The translations under genes and the position numbers were made by a program. From Microbacterium sp. USTB-Y (GTDB lineage Bacteria > Actinomycetota > Actinomycetes > Actinomycetales > Microbacteriaceae): DNA of 64,000 nt. Under the pieces are notes generated by a model. That model did no database searches. It was not told where the DNA came from and worked only from the letters and a program-made list of their open reading frames with translations. The DNA lies in the NCBI RefSeq assembly GCF_023703415.1, contig NZ_JAGMTU010000007.1, forward strand, positions 62,001-126,000, in the 5' to 3' direction. This document shows positions 1 to 11,800 of this stretch, piece after piece. Numbering within the stretch: the stretch's first letter is position 1; every line of letters begins with the position of its first letter.

Positions 1-74
1 GGGCCTAGGCTCCGTCTCACAGAGGCACGGCCCGAGCCGCTTCGCACACTGTCGCCGGAATCGAGGAGATTCGC

Positions 75-1554
75 ATGACCGACATCGCCGTCACCGTCAA
101 CGGACAACTGCGCCCGCTCGCAGGGACCCCGGCGCATGCGACCGCCCTGGACTGGCTGCGCGACACCGGTCTCTCCGGGAGCAAGGAGGGCTGCGCGGAG
201 GGCGAATGCGGCGCCTGCGCGATGCTGCTCGCCACGCCCACCGCCGACGGCGGCACGGCATGGACCCCGGTCAACGCCTGCCTCGTGCCCGTGTACGCAC
301 TCGACGGCCAGGAGGTCGTCACCGCCGAGGGCCTGGGCTCCCCCGACGACCTGCACCCCGTGCAGTCCAAGCTCGCCGAGGCGGGCGGATCGCAGTGCGG
401 CTACTGCACGCCCGGCTTCGCCTGCAGCATGGCGGGCGAGTACTACCGCGCCGACCGGCACGCGGCCGACGCGGCCGACGAGTCGTGCCCGTCCACGACC
501 CCGAGCACGGGCCGAACGGCTTCGACCTGCACGCGCTGAGCGGCAACCTGTGCCGCTGCACGGGCTACCGCCCCATCCGCGACGCCGCCTACACGCTCGG
601 GTCGCCCGAGGCCGACGACCCGCTGCAGCAGCGGCTCGCCCAGCCCGCGCCGCAGCCTGTCGCGACCGATGCCGAGGTCGACGGAGCGCGCTTCGTCCGC
701 CCCGCGACTCTGGCCGAGGCGCTGCGGATCCTGCACGACGAGGAGGATGCGCTGCTGGTGGCCGGATCCACCGACTGGGGCGTCGAGGTCAACATCCGCG
801 GCCGTCGCGCCCCGCTCGTCGTCGCGATCGAGCAGCTGCCGGAGCTGCGCACCCTGACCGTCGGGGACGACGTCGCCTCCGGCGCGGACGGCTACGTCGA
901 GATCGGCGCCGCACTCCCGCTCTCCGACATCGAGAAGCGGCTGGACGGACGCGTCCCGCTGCTCGCGCAGCTGCTCCCGCAATTCGCCTCGCGCCTCATC
1001 CGCAATCGCGGCACGCTGGGCGGCAACCTCGGCACCGGTTCCCCGATCGGCGACACCCCGCCGGCCCTGCTCGCGCTGCGCGCGAGCGTCGTGCTCGCCT
1101 CGGTCGCCGGCGAGCGCGAGGTCGACCTGGCCGACTACTTCACCGGCTACCGGCAGACCGTCAAGCAGCCCGACGAGCTCATCAAGGCGATCCGGATCCC
1201 GCTGCCGCTGGCGACCACGACCGCCTTCCAGAAGATCGCGAAGCGCCGCTTCGACGACATCTCCAGCGTCGCCGTCGCGTTCGCGCTCGACATCGACGGC
1301 GGGGTCGTGACCGGCGCCACGATCGGCCTCGGCGGCGTCGCCGCCACCCCGCTGCGCGCCCGCGCCACCGAGGAGGCCCTGATCGGCAGGCCCTGGGACA
1401 TCGCCACGGTGAAGGCCGCCTCCGAGGTGCTCCGCGGCGAGGGCACGCCGATGTCCGATCACCGCGCCAGCAGCGCGTACCGCTCGCACATGCTCGGCAC
1501 CGCGCTGCTCAAGCTCTACAGTCAGACCACTCTCGCATCGAAGGAGGTGTCGGC

Positions 1555-1558
<4 letters not shown>
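75..1558 (+). pseudogene. xdhA: xanthine dehydrogenase small subunit (2Fe-2S + FAD), frameshifted
   Basis: This gene encodes the iron-sulfur/FAD subunit of xanthine dehydrogenase, which carries electrons from the molybdenum site to NAD+. In the first frame, residues 40, 45, 48 and 69 are the cysteines of the plant-type 2Fe-2S cluster (GCAEGECGAC), and 108/111 begin the second cluster (CGYCTPG). Near base 482 the frame is lost. The missing part (LCRCTGYRPI, then the FAD domain with VAGSTDWG and RNRGTLGGNLG) continues in another frame to 1558. Adding one G after GACGAG at 477-482 would restore a single protein of about 494 aa. A GAGGAG ribosome site precedes the ATG. The stop overlaps the xdhB start. 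It is either a sequencing error or a recent inactivation, because everything downstream of the shift still looks like intact coding sequence. Confidence 0.88.
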
Positions 1559-3942
<2,384 letters not shown>

Positions 3943-3975
3943 CGTCCTCTCCCCCCTCTCCCACCTCTCCCACCT

Positions 3976-4029
3976 CCGAGTCGTCCCCCTCAGCACGGGC
4001 GATAGGTCGTGCTGAGGGGGACGACTCGG
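3976..4029. repeat. long palindromic intergenic element, family 1 copy A
   Basis: A perfect 21-bp inverted repeat (arms 3976-3996 and 4009-4029) encloses the 12-nt loop GGGCGATAGGTC. The arms start CCGAGTCGTCCCC on the left and end GGGGACGACTCGG on the right. It sits between xdhB and xdhC, directly before the xdhC ribosome site. A second copy lies at 55311-55362. It lacks a T tract, so it is not a textbook terminator. Confidence 0.9.
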
Positions 4030-4045
4030 AAGAACAAGGAACACC

Positions 4046-4873
4046 ATGGACTGGCTGGACGCGCTGCAGGAGCTGCGATCGCGGCGGATCCCCGCCGTGA
4101 TCGTGACTCTCGCGACGGTGCGCGGCCACGCCCCGCGCAACGGCGGGGCGAAGATGGTCGTCTCCCCCGACGCCGTGCACGGCACGGTCGGGGGCGGCAA
4201 CCTGGAGCAGACCGCGATCGAGCAGGCGCGCCGGATGCTCGCCGGCGGTTCCGCCGAGCCCGAGCTGCTCGCACTCACGCTCAGCGACAAGGCCGTCACC
4301 GAGTACGGCGTGCAGTGCTGCGGAGGAGAGGTCACGATGCTGCTGGAGCCGATCCGGGTCACCCCCTCGGTCGCCGTGTTCGGGCTCGGCCACGTCGGCC
4401 TCGAATTGGCCCGCATCCTCGCCCGGCACGAGCTGGAGCTCGTCCTCGTCGACTCGCGCGCGGAGATGCTCGCCGAGGAGCGGATCGGCGCTCCGGGGCG
4501 CAGCGGCGTGCTCGGCGACGCGGTCGCCCGCGTGCGGGTCGTGCACGCACCCGTCCCCGAAGCGGCGCTCGCCGGCCTCACCCCCGGCGCGCACGTGCTG
4601 GTCATGACCCACGACCATGTCGAGGACCTGGCGGTCGTCGACCAGGCGCTGCGCTCGGATCAGGTCGGATCCATCGGGCTGATCGGTTCCGCGTCGAAGT
4701 GGGCGCGCTTCCAGAAGAAGCTGCGCGAGCTCGGCCAGACCGACGCCGACCTGGCGCGCGTGACGACGCCGATCGGGATCCCCGAGGTGTCAGGCAAGCA
4801 GCCGGCCGTGATCGCGGTGAGCGTCGCGGCCCGGATCCTGCAGCTCATCGACGAGGCGGCCGTCGCGGAGTAG
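4046..4873 (+). CDS. xdhC: XdhC family molybdenum cofactor insertion/sulfuration protein
   Basis: XdhC proteins bind molybdenum cofactor, promote its sulfuration and hand it to xanthine dehydrogenase. This 275-aa protein has the XdhC_CoxI N-terminal domain (GTVGGGNLEQ and the conserved VQCCGGEV pair of cysteines near residue 92). It also has a C-terminal Rossmann domain (VFGLGHVGLELARIL near 111, then MTHDHVEDL and GLIGSASKWARF). It follows xdhA-xdhB in the usual xdhABC order, though separated by a 100-bp gap with a palindrome. The start is ATG with AAGGA about 8 nt upstream. Confidence 0.9.
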   Translation: MDWLDALQELRSRRIPAVIVTLATVRGHAPRNGGAKMVVSPDAVHGTVGGGNLEQTAIEQARRMLAGGSAEPELLALTLSDKAVTEYGVQCCGGEVTMLLEPIRVTPSVAVFGLGHVGLELARILARHELELVLVDSRAEMLAEERIGAPGRSGVLGDAVARVRVVHAPVPEAALAGLTPGAHVLVMTHDHVEDLAVVDQALRSDQVGSIGLIGSASKWARFQKKLRELGQTDADLARVTTPIGIPEVSGKQPAVIAVSVAARILQLIDEAAVAE

Positions 4874-4914
4874 CCGCGGTCCCGCCGGGTCTCGCGTGCA
4901 CGCGCGAGGCTTTA

Positions 4915-4943
4915 TTGAACATGTTCAGTTCACCCGCTAGAGT
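4915..4943 (+). promoter_or_regulatory. promoter with overlapping TetR-like operator
   Basis: -35 TTGAAC (4915-4920), 17-nt spacer and -10 TAGAGT (4938-4943) lie 6 nt before the next start codon, so the transcript should be leaderless. The perfect palindrome TGAACATGTTCA (4916-4927) covers the -35 box, as expected of a TetR-type repressor site. No TetR gene is adjacent. Confidence 0.7.
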
Positions 4944-4949
4944 CGCCCC

Positions 4950-5708
4950 ATGACCGACCTCCTGCGCCGCCCGCCCCTCGCCCTCTGCCGCGCGGCCGAC
5001 CCGCTCTACGAACCCGCGGACGTGCGCCGGCTCTTCGACCGCATGGCGTCGTCATACGACCGGATGAACCTCGTCCTGTCGCTCGGGTTCTCGGCGCTGT
5101 GGCGGCGCCAGCTGCTCTCCCTGGTGCGGGCCACCGGGTCGCCGCGGCGCGTGCTCGACCTCATGAGCGGACGGGGCGAGACCTGGGCCGAGATCGAGCG
5201 CCGCCTTCCCCGAGCCGAGATCACCGCCGTCGACTTCTCCGCGCAGATGACGGCACAGGCGCGCATCCGCAACCGGGCACGATTCGGCGGACGGGTGCGG
5301 CTGCGCCAGGAGGATGCGCTCGCGGGGACGTCGCAGGACGCCTCCTTCGACGTCGTGGTCAGCGCGTACGGCCTGAAGACCTTCGACGCCGGGCAGCTGG
5401 AGCGCCTCGCCGCCGAGGTCGTCCGGACCCTGCGCCCAGGCGGATCCTTCGCCTTCATCGACATCACCGAACCGGGCTGCGGTCCGCTGCGCACCGCATA
5501 CCGCGCCTACCTGCGCTGGATCGTGCCGCTCGCCGGTCTGCTGCTGCTCACGGATCCGACCGAGTACCGGATGCTGCACCGCTACCTCGCCGGCTTCGGC
5601 GACGGATCCCGGGCGGTCGAGGCCTTCCGGGCCGAGCCCGGACTCGAGGTGGAGGTGCGTCGGCATTTCTTCGGCTGCGCCCTCAGCATCAGCGGGCGGC
5701 GCATCTGA
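4950..5708 (+). CDS. class I SAM-dependent methyltransferase (UbiE/MenG-like)
   Basis: This 252-aa soluble protein carries the class I methyltransferase motifs. Motif I is VLDLMSGRGETW near residue 69 (SAM binding), with ITAVDFSAQM as the acidic post-I segment near 90. A UbiE-like lead-in, RLFDRMASSYDRMN, lies near residue 30. The substrate cannot be told from sequence. The UbiE/MenG resemblance suggests a quinone or other lipophilic acceptor, but many unrelated small-molecule methyltransferases look like this. It appears to be a single-gene unit with its own palindrome-covered promoter and a terminator hairpin just after the stop, and there is no quinone gene nearby. Confidence 0.8.
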   Translation: MTDLLRRPPLALCRAADPLYEPADVRRLFDRMASSYDRMNLVLSLGFSALWRRQLLSLVRATGSPRRVLDLMSGRGETWAEIERRLPRAEITAVDFSAQMTAQARIRNRARFGGRVRLRQEDALAGTSQDASFDVVVSAYGLKTFDAGQLERLAAEVVRTLRPGGSFAFIDITEPGCGPLRTAYRAYLRWIVPLAGLLLLTDPTEYRMLHRYLAGFGDGSRAVEAFRAEPGLEVEVRRHFFGCALSISGRRI

Positions 5709-5714
5709 GGCGAG

Positions 5715-5742
5715 CCCGGCGGCGGGCGCACCGGCCGCCGGG
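5715..5742. terminator. GC-rich hairpin between convergent genes
   Basis: Arms CCCGGCGGC (5715-5723) and GCCGCCGGG (5734-5742) form a 9-bp stem with a 10-nt loop, between the methyltransferase and the convergent TPR gene. There is no clear U tract. Confidence 0.5.
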
Positions 5743-5769
5743 CGAAACCGGCGCTCGGCGTGGTGCGGG

Positions 5770-6273
5770 TCAGTCGTCCAGGGTCGCGAGATACGCCGCG
5801 TTGCCGCGGAGCGCGGCTTCGTAGCGCTGCACCTCCGCGGTCGGGAACCGGTCCGCGATCACGGTGAGCACGGCTCCGAGCGCGGCGCTCGGCCGCCCCA
5901 TCGCGTGCAGGGTGAGCGCGCGGAAGAGGCCGAGCGACTCCGATTCGGGGAACCGCGCGATGCCCTCGTCGAACGCGGCGAGGCTCTCGTCGAGACGTCC
6001 GAGGTTGCGCAGCGTGCTGCCGGACTGCAGGTAGCACTGCCGCAGCCGACGCCCGTCCAGGCCTCCCGCCATCGCACGGCGGTAATAGCCGAGCGCGGTC
6101 TCCTCCTGACCGTCGGTGTCATAGGCGCCGCCGACCTCGTAGAGCACCGCCGGATCGTCGGGGTGCTCGGCGAGCACTTCGAGGAACGCCGCGATCGTCG
6201 GCGCCATCCGCGCGCGGTCGCGCGCGGCGAAGATCTCGTCCAGCCGGGCGTGGAGCTCGGAATCGGTGTTCAT
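5770..6273 (-). CDS. tetratricopeptide repeat protein
   Basis: This 167-aa cytoplasmic protein has TPR-like helices: residues 35-65 (AEHPDDPAVLYEVGGAYD, then GQEETALGYYRRAM) and about 80-115 (LRNLGRLDESLAAFDEGIARFPES). It resembles a widespread actinobacterial family annotated as tetratricopeptide or tetratricopeptide-like protein. TPRs mediate protein contacts and no enzymatic motif is seen. It is transcribed toward the methyltransferase and away from the second hydroxylase operon. The ATG at 6273 is preceded by GGAGGA on the coding strand. Confidence 0.75.
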   Translation of the reverse strand: MNTDSELHARLDEIFAARDRARMAPTIAAFLEVLAEHPDDPAVLYEVGGAYDTDGQEETALGYYRRAMAGGLDGRRLRQCYLQSGSTLRNLGRLDESLAAFDEGIARFPESESLGLFRALTLHAMGRPSAALGAVLTVIADRFPTAEVQRYEAALRGNAAYLATLDD

Positions 6274-6376
6274 GGGTCCTCCCGGTCCACGCTAACCGTG
6301 CAGAGCGGAGGAGCGCGGATCCGACCCTCCGCCCTGTCTGGACGCGGGGAATCGCTCGCCGTGCGGACGGTCAGTA

Positions 6377-6412
6377 ATCCGCATGACGGAAACCAAAGTC
6401 CGTTATGCGGAT
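6377..6412. promoter_or_regulatory. inverted-repeat operator of the second hydroxylase operon
   Basis: ATCCGCATGACGGA (6377-6390) and TCCGTTATGCGGAT (6399-6412) are inverted copies matching 13 of 14 positions, separated by 8 nt. The site ends 8 nt before the -35 box at 6420. The same core (TCCGCAT-N-CGG) recurs at 15006-15047 and 21188-21221, also before molybdenum genes. The HTH-TOBE protein encoded at 15064 is the obvious candidate to bind it, by inference. Confidence 0.6.
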
Positions 6413-6419
6413 CTTCCTC

Positions 6420-6448
6420 TTGCTCTCCGCGGAGGACGGCCGTAGAAT
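6420..6448 (+). promoter_or_regulatory. promoter of the second molybdenum hydroxylase operon
   Basis: -35 TTGCTC (6420-6425), a 17-nt spacer and -10 TAGAAT (6443-6448) form a good vegetative promoter. The predicted start near 6455 leaves an unusually long leader of about 168 nt. Confidence 0.6.
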
Positions 6449-6454
6449 CATCCC

Positions 6455-6622
6455 AGGCCTAGGCGGGTTACGACAGTGAACCATCTACCGGGCATCCCAG
6501 GCGGTGACGCCGTGGATTGTGACCCGGGGTTCCTCCTCGCCAGATAGGTTCCTCCCGCAGAGTCCCGATGCACCGCCCTGATCAGGCGCCGATGGCCGGC
6601 ACCTGGATGAGGAAGGTGCCCC
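6455..6622 (+). ncRNA. structured 5' leader, candidate cis-regulatory RNA
   Basis: The leader folds by eye into one nested structure. P1 is GCGGG 6463-6467 with CCCGC 6554-6558. P2 is AACCATCT 6479-6486 with AGAT(A)GGTT 6542-6550, leaving one bulged A. P3 is CCGGG 6488-6492 with CCCGG 6523-6527. P4 is ATCC 6494-6497 with GGAT 6514-6517. P5 is GGCG 6500-6503 with CGCC 6508-6511, closed by a GTGA (GNRA) tetraloop. A second hairpin (GGCACCT 6598-6604 with AGGTGCC 6614-6620) displays the GAGGA ribosome-binding sequence in its loop, just before the ATG. I could not match it to a riboswitch class I know, including the Moco, guanidine, ZTP and purine classes. Confidence 0.5.
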
Positions 6623-7906
6623 ATGCTGGACCGCATCCCCGAGTACGCGGAGTGCTTCGCCGACCCCGGCCGCTGGGCGATCGCGACGATCGTCGAGGTC
6701 TCCGGATCCGTCCCGCGCCCCGCCGGCACCTCGATGGCGGTGCGCGACGACGGCCGCACGATCGGATCCGTCTCCGGGGGCTGCGTCGAGGGCGCCGTCG
6801 TGGACGCCGCCGTGTCCTGCCTGGACTCCGGCGCGACCGAGCTGCATTCCTTCGGCTACGCCGACGACGACGGCCTCTCGATCGGGCTGATGTGCGGCGG
6901 CGACGTGCGCGTGCTCGTGCAGCCGCTGCGCGCCTTCGGCGGCGTCGACGCGCGCGCGCATCTGGTGCGCGACCTCCCGCTGCACGACACCACCGCCGGC
7001 GCCCTGCTCACCGCCGAAGGGCTCGGGATCGCACAGCGCCCCGACCCGCTCTGCGCGGCCTTCGACGGCGACGAGCTGCCGGCGGAGGTCGCCCGTGCCG
7101 CCGGGCACGCCGCCGACCGGATCCGCGCCGCCCTGCGCAGCGGCGGCGCCCACGTGGTCGACGTGACCGACCGGTCCACGCCCGAGTGCCCCGTCGTGCG
7201 GCGCCTGCTCGTCGAGTCGACCGCGACCTCCGCACGGCTCATCATCTACGGGGCGAACGACTTCTCGGCGGCGCTCGCACAGGCCGCGGCGGCGCTCGGC
7301 CGGAGGGTCACCGTCTGCGATGCGCGCCCGGTGTTCGCGACCCGCGACCGCCACCCCGGTGCGCACGAGGTGGTGCTCGCGCATCCCGCCGAGCATCTGG
7401 CGCAGGAGATCGCCGCCGGCCGCATCGACGCGCGCACCGCGATCGTCGTGCTGACCCACGACCCGCGCTTCGACCTGCCGGTGCTCGACGCGGTCCTGCG
7501 GCGCGACGTCGCCTACGTCGGGGCGATGGGATCTCGCGTCACGCACGAGAAGCGGGTGCAGGAGCTGCGGGCCGGCGGCCTCACCGCGGCGCACCTCGAG
7601 CGGCTGCACTCCCCGATCGGCCTCGACCTCGGCGCGCGCACCCCGGCCGAGGTGGCGATCTCGATCCTCGCCGAGCTGATCCTCGTCGAATCGGCCGCGA
7701 GGGCGGGGTCCGGATCCGGATCCGCGACGGTTGCGTCCGCGATCTCTCCCGTACGGCTGCGCGACACCGCGGGCGACGTGCACGACTCCCGGCGCACCGC
7801 ACGGCGTCCGGCACCGCGGGACCGGACTCCGGCGGGGCGCAGCTGCGCCGCCGTCCCCGCACACGCCGCTGCGACCGCGATCACGGAGGACGCCGCATGG
7901 ATGTGA
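6623..7906 (+). CDS. XdhC/CoxI family protein of the second molybdenum hydroxylase
   Basis: This 427-aa protein is longer than the other XdhC here. An N-terminal XdhC_CoxI domain (VSGSVPRPAGTSMAV, SVSGGCVEGAVV, then LMCGGDVRVLVQPL near residue 93) is followed by a middle linker and a Rossmann domain (IIYGANDFSAALAQAA near 210, VLTHDPRFDLPVLDA, YVGAMGSRVTHEKR). The last 60 residues are Ala/Arg/Ser-rich and look unstructured. By family it should load or sulfurate the molybdenum cofactor of the enzyme encoded by the two following genes. The stop overlaps the next start by 10 bp, so the genes are probably translationally coupled. Confidence 0.85.
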   Translation: MLDRIPEYAECFADPGRWAIATIVEVSGSVPRPAGTSMAVRDDGRTIGSVSGGCVEGAVVDAAVSCLDSGATELHSFGYADDDGLSIGLMCGGDVRVLVQPLRAFGGVDARAHLVRDLPLHDTTAGALLTAEGLGIAQRPDPLCAAFDGDELPAEVARAAGHAADRIRAALRSGGAHVVDVTDRSTPECPVVRRLLVESTATSARLIIYGANDFSAALAQAAAALGRRVTVCDARPVFATRDRHPGAHEVVLAHPAEHLAQEIAAGRIDARTAIVVLTHDPRFDLPVLDAVLRRDVAYVGAMGSRVTHEKRVQELRAGGLTAAHLERLHSPIGLDLGARTPAEVAISILAELILVESAARAGSGSGSATVASAISPVRLRDTAGDVHDSRRTARRPAPRDRTPAGRSCAAVPAHAAATAITEDAAWM

Positions 7907-8859
7907 CGAGCGTCGACGAGGTGCTGATGTGCGCCGATCCCCGGCGATGGCGGCCGGGCGACTCGTGGCTCGCCGGCGGCACGGTGATCTACTCCTACGG
8001 CACCGACATCACCCGCGGCGCCCCGACCCGCCTGCTCGACATCACCGGCGCCGGCTGGGCGCCGATCACCTGGCACGGGACGGCGCCCGGGGAGGAGCCC
8101 GCGCTCGAGATCGCCGCCACCTGTCGGATCGCCGACCTGCGCGCCCTCGCCGATGACCCCTTCCCCGGCGGCATGCCCCGCGCGAGCCTGCCCGGGCTGG
8201 ATCTCATCCCCCCGGCCTGCGACGCGTTCGTCGCCTCCTGGAAGATCTGGAACGTCTCGACCGTCGGCGGCAACGTCGCCACGGCGCTGCCCGCCGGTCC
8301 CATGATCTCGCTGCTCAGCGCCTGGGATGCGACAGCGGTGATCCTGCGCCCCGACGGCACCACCCGCCGCACCCCGGTCGCCGAGCTCGTCGTGGGCCCC
8401 GCGCGCACCCGTCTGGCCGACGGCGAGCTGATCCGCAGCTTCGTCGTGCCGGGGAGCGTGCTGGCGCAGGAGCCCGCGTTCCGTCGCATCTCGCTGACCG
8501 AGCGCGGGCGCTCCGCGGCCCTGCTGATCGCGCGCCGCACGTCCGCGTCCGCACTGCGCCTCACGGTGACCGCCTCGACGTTCCACCCGATCGTGCTCGA
8601 CGTCGCCGCGGATCCGGGCGAGGGCGGGACGGTCGTCCCCGCGGACGGCGCCGCCTGGCGTGCGGCCGTCGACGCCGCGGTCGGACGCACCCGCGGCTGG
8701 TACGACGACATCCACGGCGAGCCCGCCTGGCGGCGCCGCATGACGCACCGCCTCGGCGACGAGATCCTCGCCGAGCTGCTGCCGGGGCTCGCGACCGGCG
8801 TCGACGACGCGATCGGGCGGGTCACCGGCGACCTGCGCATCGAGAGGACGGCACGATGA
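7897..8859 (+). CDS. FAD-binding subunit of molybdenum hydroxylase (YgfM-like)
   Basis: This 320-aa protein is the separate FAD subunit of a xanthine-dehydrogenase-family enzyme. The FAD-binding segment SWLAGGTVIYSY lies near residue 25 and NVSTVGGNVATALPAGPM near 120, equivalent to the GG-N-x-A motifs of CO dehydrogenase medium subunits. It is placed like E. coli ygfM beside xdhD. The ATG at 7897 is preceded by CACGGAGGA and lies inside the preceding gene. The stop overlaps the ATG of the catalytic subunit (ATGA at 8856), indicating a tight operon. It passes electrons from the 2Fe-2S clusters to FAD and then to NAD+ or another acceptor. Confidence 0.85.
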   Translation: MDVTSVDEVLMCADPRRWRPGDSWLAGGTVIYSYGTDITRGAPTRLLDITGAGWAPITWHGTAPGEEPALEIAATCRIADLRALADDPFPGGMPRASLPGLDLIPPACDAFVASWKIWNVSTVGGNVATALPAGPMISLLSAWDATAVILRPDGTTRRTPVAELVVGPARTRLADGELIRSFVVPGSVLAQEPAFRRISLTERGRSAALLIARRTSASALRLTVTASTFHPIVLDVAADPGEGGTVVPADGAAWRAAVDAAVGRTRGWYDDIHGEPAWRRRMTHRLGDEILAELLPGLATGVDDAIGRVTGDLRIERTAR

Positions 8860-11800
8860 CCGCCGAGAACATCGGGACCGGCTACCGCTCACCGCGCGAG
8901 ACGCCGGATCCTGCACGAGACGCCACGGCTGCGGTGATGTCTCACGCAGACGGTTGTTTCTCGCACGAGCCTCCCGCCGGCGGGCCGACCGCGACCGTCG
9001 ACGGACGCACGGTCGCCGTGGCCCCCGAGCCCGGGCAGTGCCTGCGCACTTGGCTGCGCGGCCAGGGCTCCTCCGGAGTGAAGAAGGGCTGCGACGGCGG
9101 CGACTGCGGCGCCTGCACCGTGATCGTCGACGGCGACGCCGTGCACAGCTGCGTGTACCCCGCGCACCGCGCCGCCGGCCGCGACATCGTGACGGTCCAG
9201 GGACTCGGCACCCCCGAGGATCCGCATCCGGTGCAGGAGCGGTTCCGGCGCGCCGCCGGGTTCCAGTGCGGGTTCTGCACGGCGGGCATGGTGTGCACGG
9301 TCGCCTCGATGCCCGCCGGCGCCGAAGAGGACCTCGGCCGCACGCTCAAGGGCAACATCTGCCGCTGCACCGGCTACCGCGCGATCGAGGACGCGGTGCG
9401 CGGCACCGTGAACATCGACGACCGCGCCGGCGGCGTCGGCCGCGCGACGGGCGCCCCCGCAGCGACCGGGGTGGTGACCGGCACCGTCCGCTACACGATG
9501 GACATCGACCCCGGCGAGCTCCCCGCCCCGCTGCTGTACGCGGCCGTGGTGCGCAGCCCGCACGCGCACGCCCGGGTCGTGCGCGTCGACGCGACCCGCG
9601 CGCTGGAGGAGCCAGGGGCCGTCCGCGTGCTCAGCCGCGAGGACGCCCCCACGACCGCGTTCTCGACGGCGCAGCACGAGATCGAGGCCGACGACCCCTC
9701 CGACACCCGGGTGTTCGACGAGTACGTGCGCTTCGTGGGCCAGCGCGTCGCGCTGGTGGTCGCCGAGTCGCAGCGTGCGGCTGACCGCGCCGCTCGTCTC
9801 GTCGTCGTGGACTACGAGGTCCTGCCCGCGAACACGGATCCGGAGCTCGCCGATCACCCCGGCACCCTCGCACTGCACGGCGCGGCCTCCGCCGCGGGTC
9901 AGCGGGCGCAGGCCGCGGGCGGATCCGTGCCCGACCCCGAGGGCGTCGCCCGCGCAGAGGCCAACATCGTGATGGAGATGAGCTCCGAGGTCGGAGACCT
10001 CGCCGCGGCGCTCGCGGCGAGCGACGTGGTGGAGGAGCGCACGTTCCACACCCACCGCGTTTCGCACACGGCGCTCGAGACCCACGGATCCCTCGCCTGG
10101 CAGGATCCGGACGGCCGGTGGGTGGTGCGCAGCAGCACCCAGGTGCCGTTCCTCGCCCGGCGCACCCTGGCCCGGATCTTCGGCATCGACAAGGAGCTGC
10201 TGCGCGTCTACTCCGCCCGCGTCGGCGGCGGCTTCGGCGGCAAGCAGGAGGTGTTCACCGAGGATCTGGCCCTGCTCGCGACGATGGCGACGGGCCGTCC
10301 GGTGCGCGTCGAGTTCTCCCGCAAGGAGGTGCTGACCGCGACGAGCGTGCGGCATCCGTTCCGCATCCGGGTGCGGATGGGCGCGACCGCCGACGGCCGG
10401 ATCACCGGCATCGGCGTCGACGTGCGCTCCAACACCGGCGCCTACGGCAACCACGGACCCGGGGTGATGTTCCACGGCGTGGGCGAGTCCATCGCCGTGT
10501 ACCGCGCGGCGGCGAAGAAGATCGACGCCGACGTGGTCTACACGAACACCGTGCCCTCGGGCGCGTTCCGCGGCTACGGCCTGAGCCAGATGATCTTCGC
10601 GATCGAGTCAACCGTCGACGAGCTCGCCCGACGGCTGGGCGCGGATCCGCTCGCGTTCCGCGCCGCGAACCTCATCGGGCAGGACGACGCGATGATCGCC
10701 GCGCACGAGGAGCCGGATCTCATCATCGGCAGCTACGGCCTCGACGAGTGCGTCCGGCTCGTGCGCGACGGCCTGGCGCAGGACCGCGAGGGCGACCGGG
10801 CCGCACTCGCGCCGGGCTGGCGGCTCGGGGAGGGATCCGCGGTCGCGATGATCGCGACGGTCCCGCCGCGAGGGCACCACGCGCACGCGAGGATCCGGCT
10901 CGAGGCCGACGGGGCGTTCGGCCTGGACGTGGGCACGGCGGAGTTCGGCAACGGCACGTCCACGGTGCACCAGCAGATCGCCGCGACCGTGCTGCGGACC
11001 ACGACCCGCACCGTCCGGCTGCGCCAGTCCGACTCCGATCTCGTGCCGCATGACACCGGGGCCTTCGGCTCCACGGGCACCGTCGTCGCCGGCCGCGCCA
11101 CGCACGCCGCCGCGACCGCGCTGGCGGAGCGGATCCTGACCCGCGCGGCGGAGCTGCTCGACGCGCCCGTCGGCGAGTGCGTGCTCATCGACGGGCGCGT
11201 GATCCGCGGCGAGCAGTCGGTGACGCTCGCCGACCTCGCCGACGATGCGGCCCGGCGCGGAGAGCCGCTCGAGGAGAAGGGGTACTGGGGAGGCACACCG
11301 CGCTCGGTCGCCTTCAACGTGCAGGGCTTCCGCGTCGCGATCGACGAGGGCACGGGAGAGCTGCGGATCCTGAGGTCGATCCACGCCGCCGACGCCGGGG
11401 TCGTGGTCAACCCGGAGCAGTGCCGCGGTCAGGTCGAGGGCGGGATCGCCCAGGGCATCGGTGCGGCGCTGCACGAGATCGTGCGGGTGGACGAGTCCGG
11501 CAGGGTGACCACGGACATCCTGCGGCAGTATCACGTGCCGACGTTCGCCGACATCCCGCGCTCGGAGGTGCACTTCGCGCAGACCTCGGACGTGCTCGGA
11601 CCGCTCGGCGCGAAGTCGATGAGCGAGTCGCCGTTCAACCCGATCGCCCCGGCGCTCGCCGCGGCGATCCGCGACGCGACGGGGATCCGGATGACCGAGA
11701 CGCCGTTCACGCGGGACCGGATCCACACCGCGATCCTGGAGCGCGATGCCGAAGGGTCGTCGAGCGAGGACTCCGAAGGCGACCGCGACGAGACGCGGTC

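Noticed and set aside
136..1554. Long open frame extending far upstream of xdhB
   Set aside because: It overlaps xdhA in another frame, has Arg/Pro/Ala-rich composition typical of GC-rich shadow frames, and the AAGGAGGT site marks the true xdhB start at 1555.
4046..8859. Carbon monoxide dehydrogenase (Cox) interpretation of the XdhC/FAD-subunit genes
   Set aside because: The molybdopterin subunits lack the CO dehydrogenase active-site loop with its S-selanyl/Cys motif (AYRCSFR type) and match xanthine-oxidase patterns.
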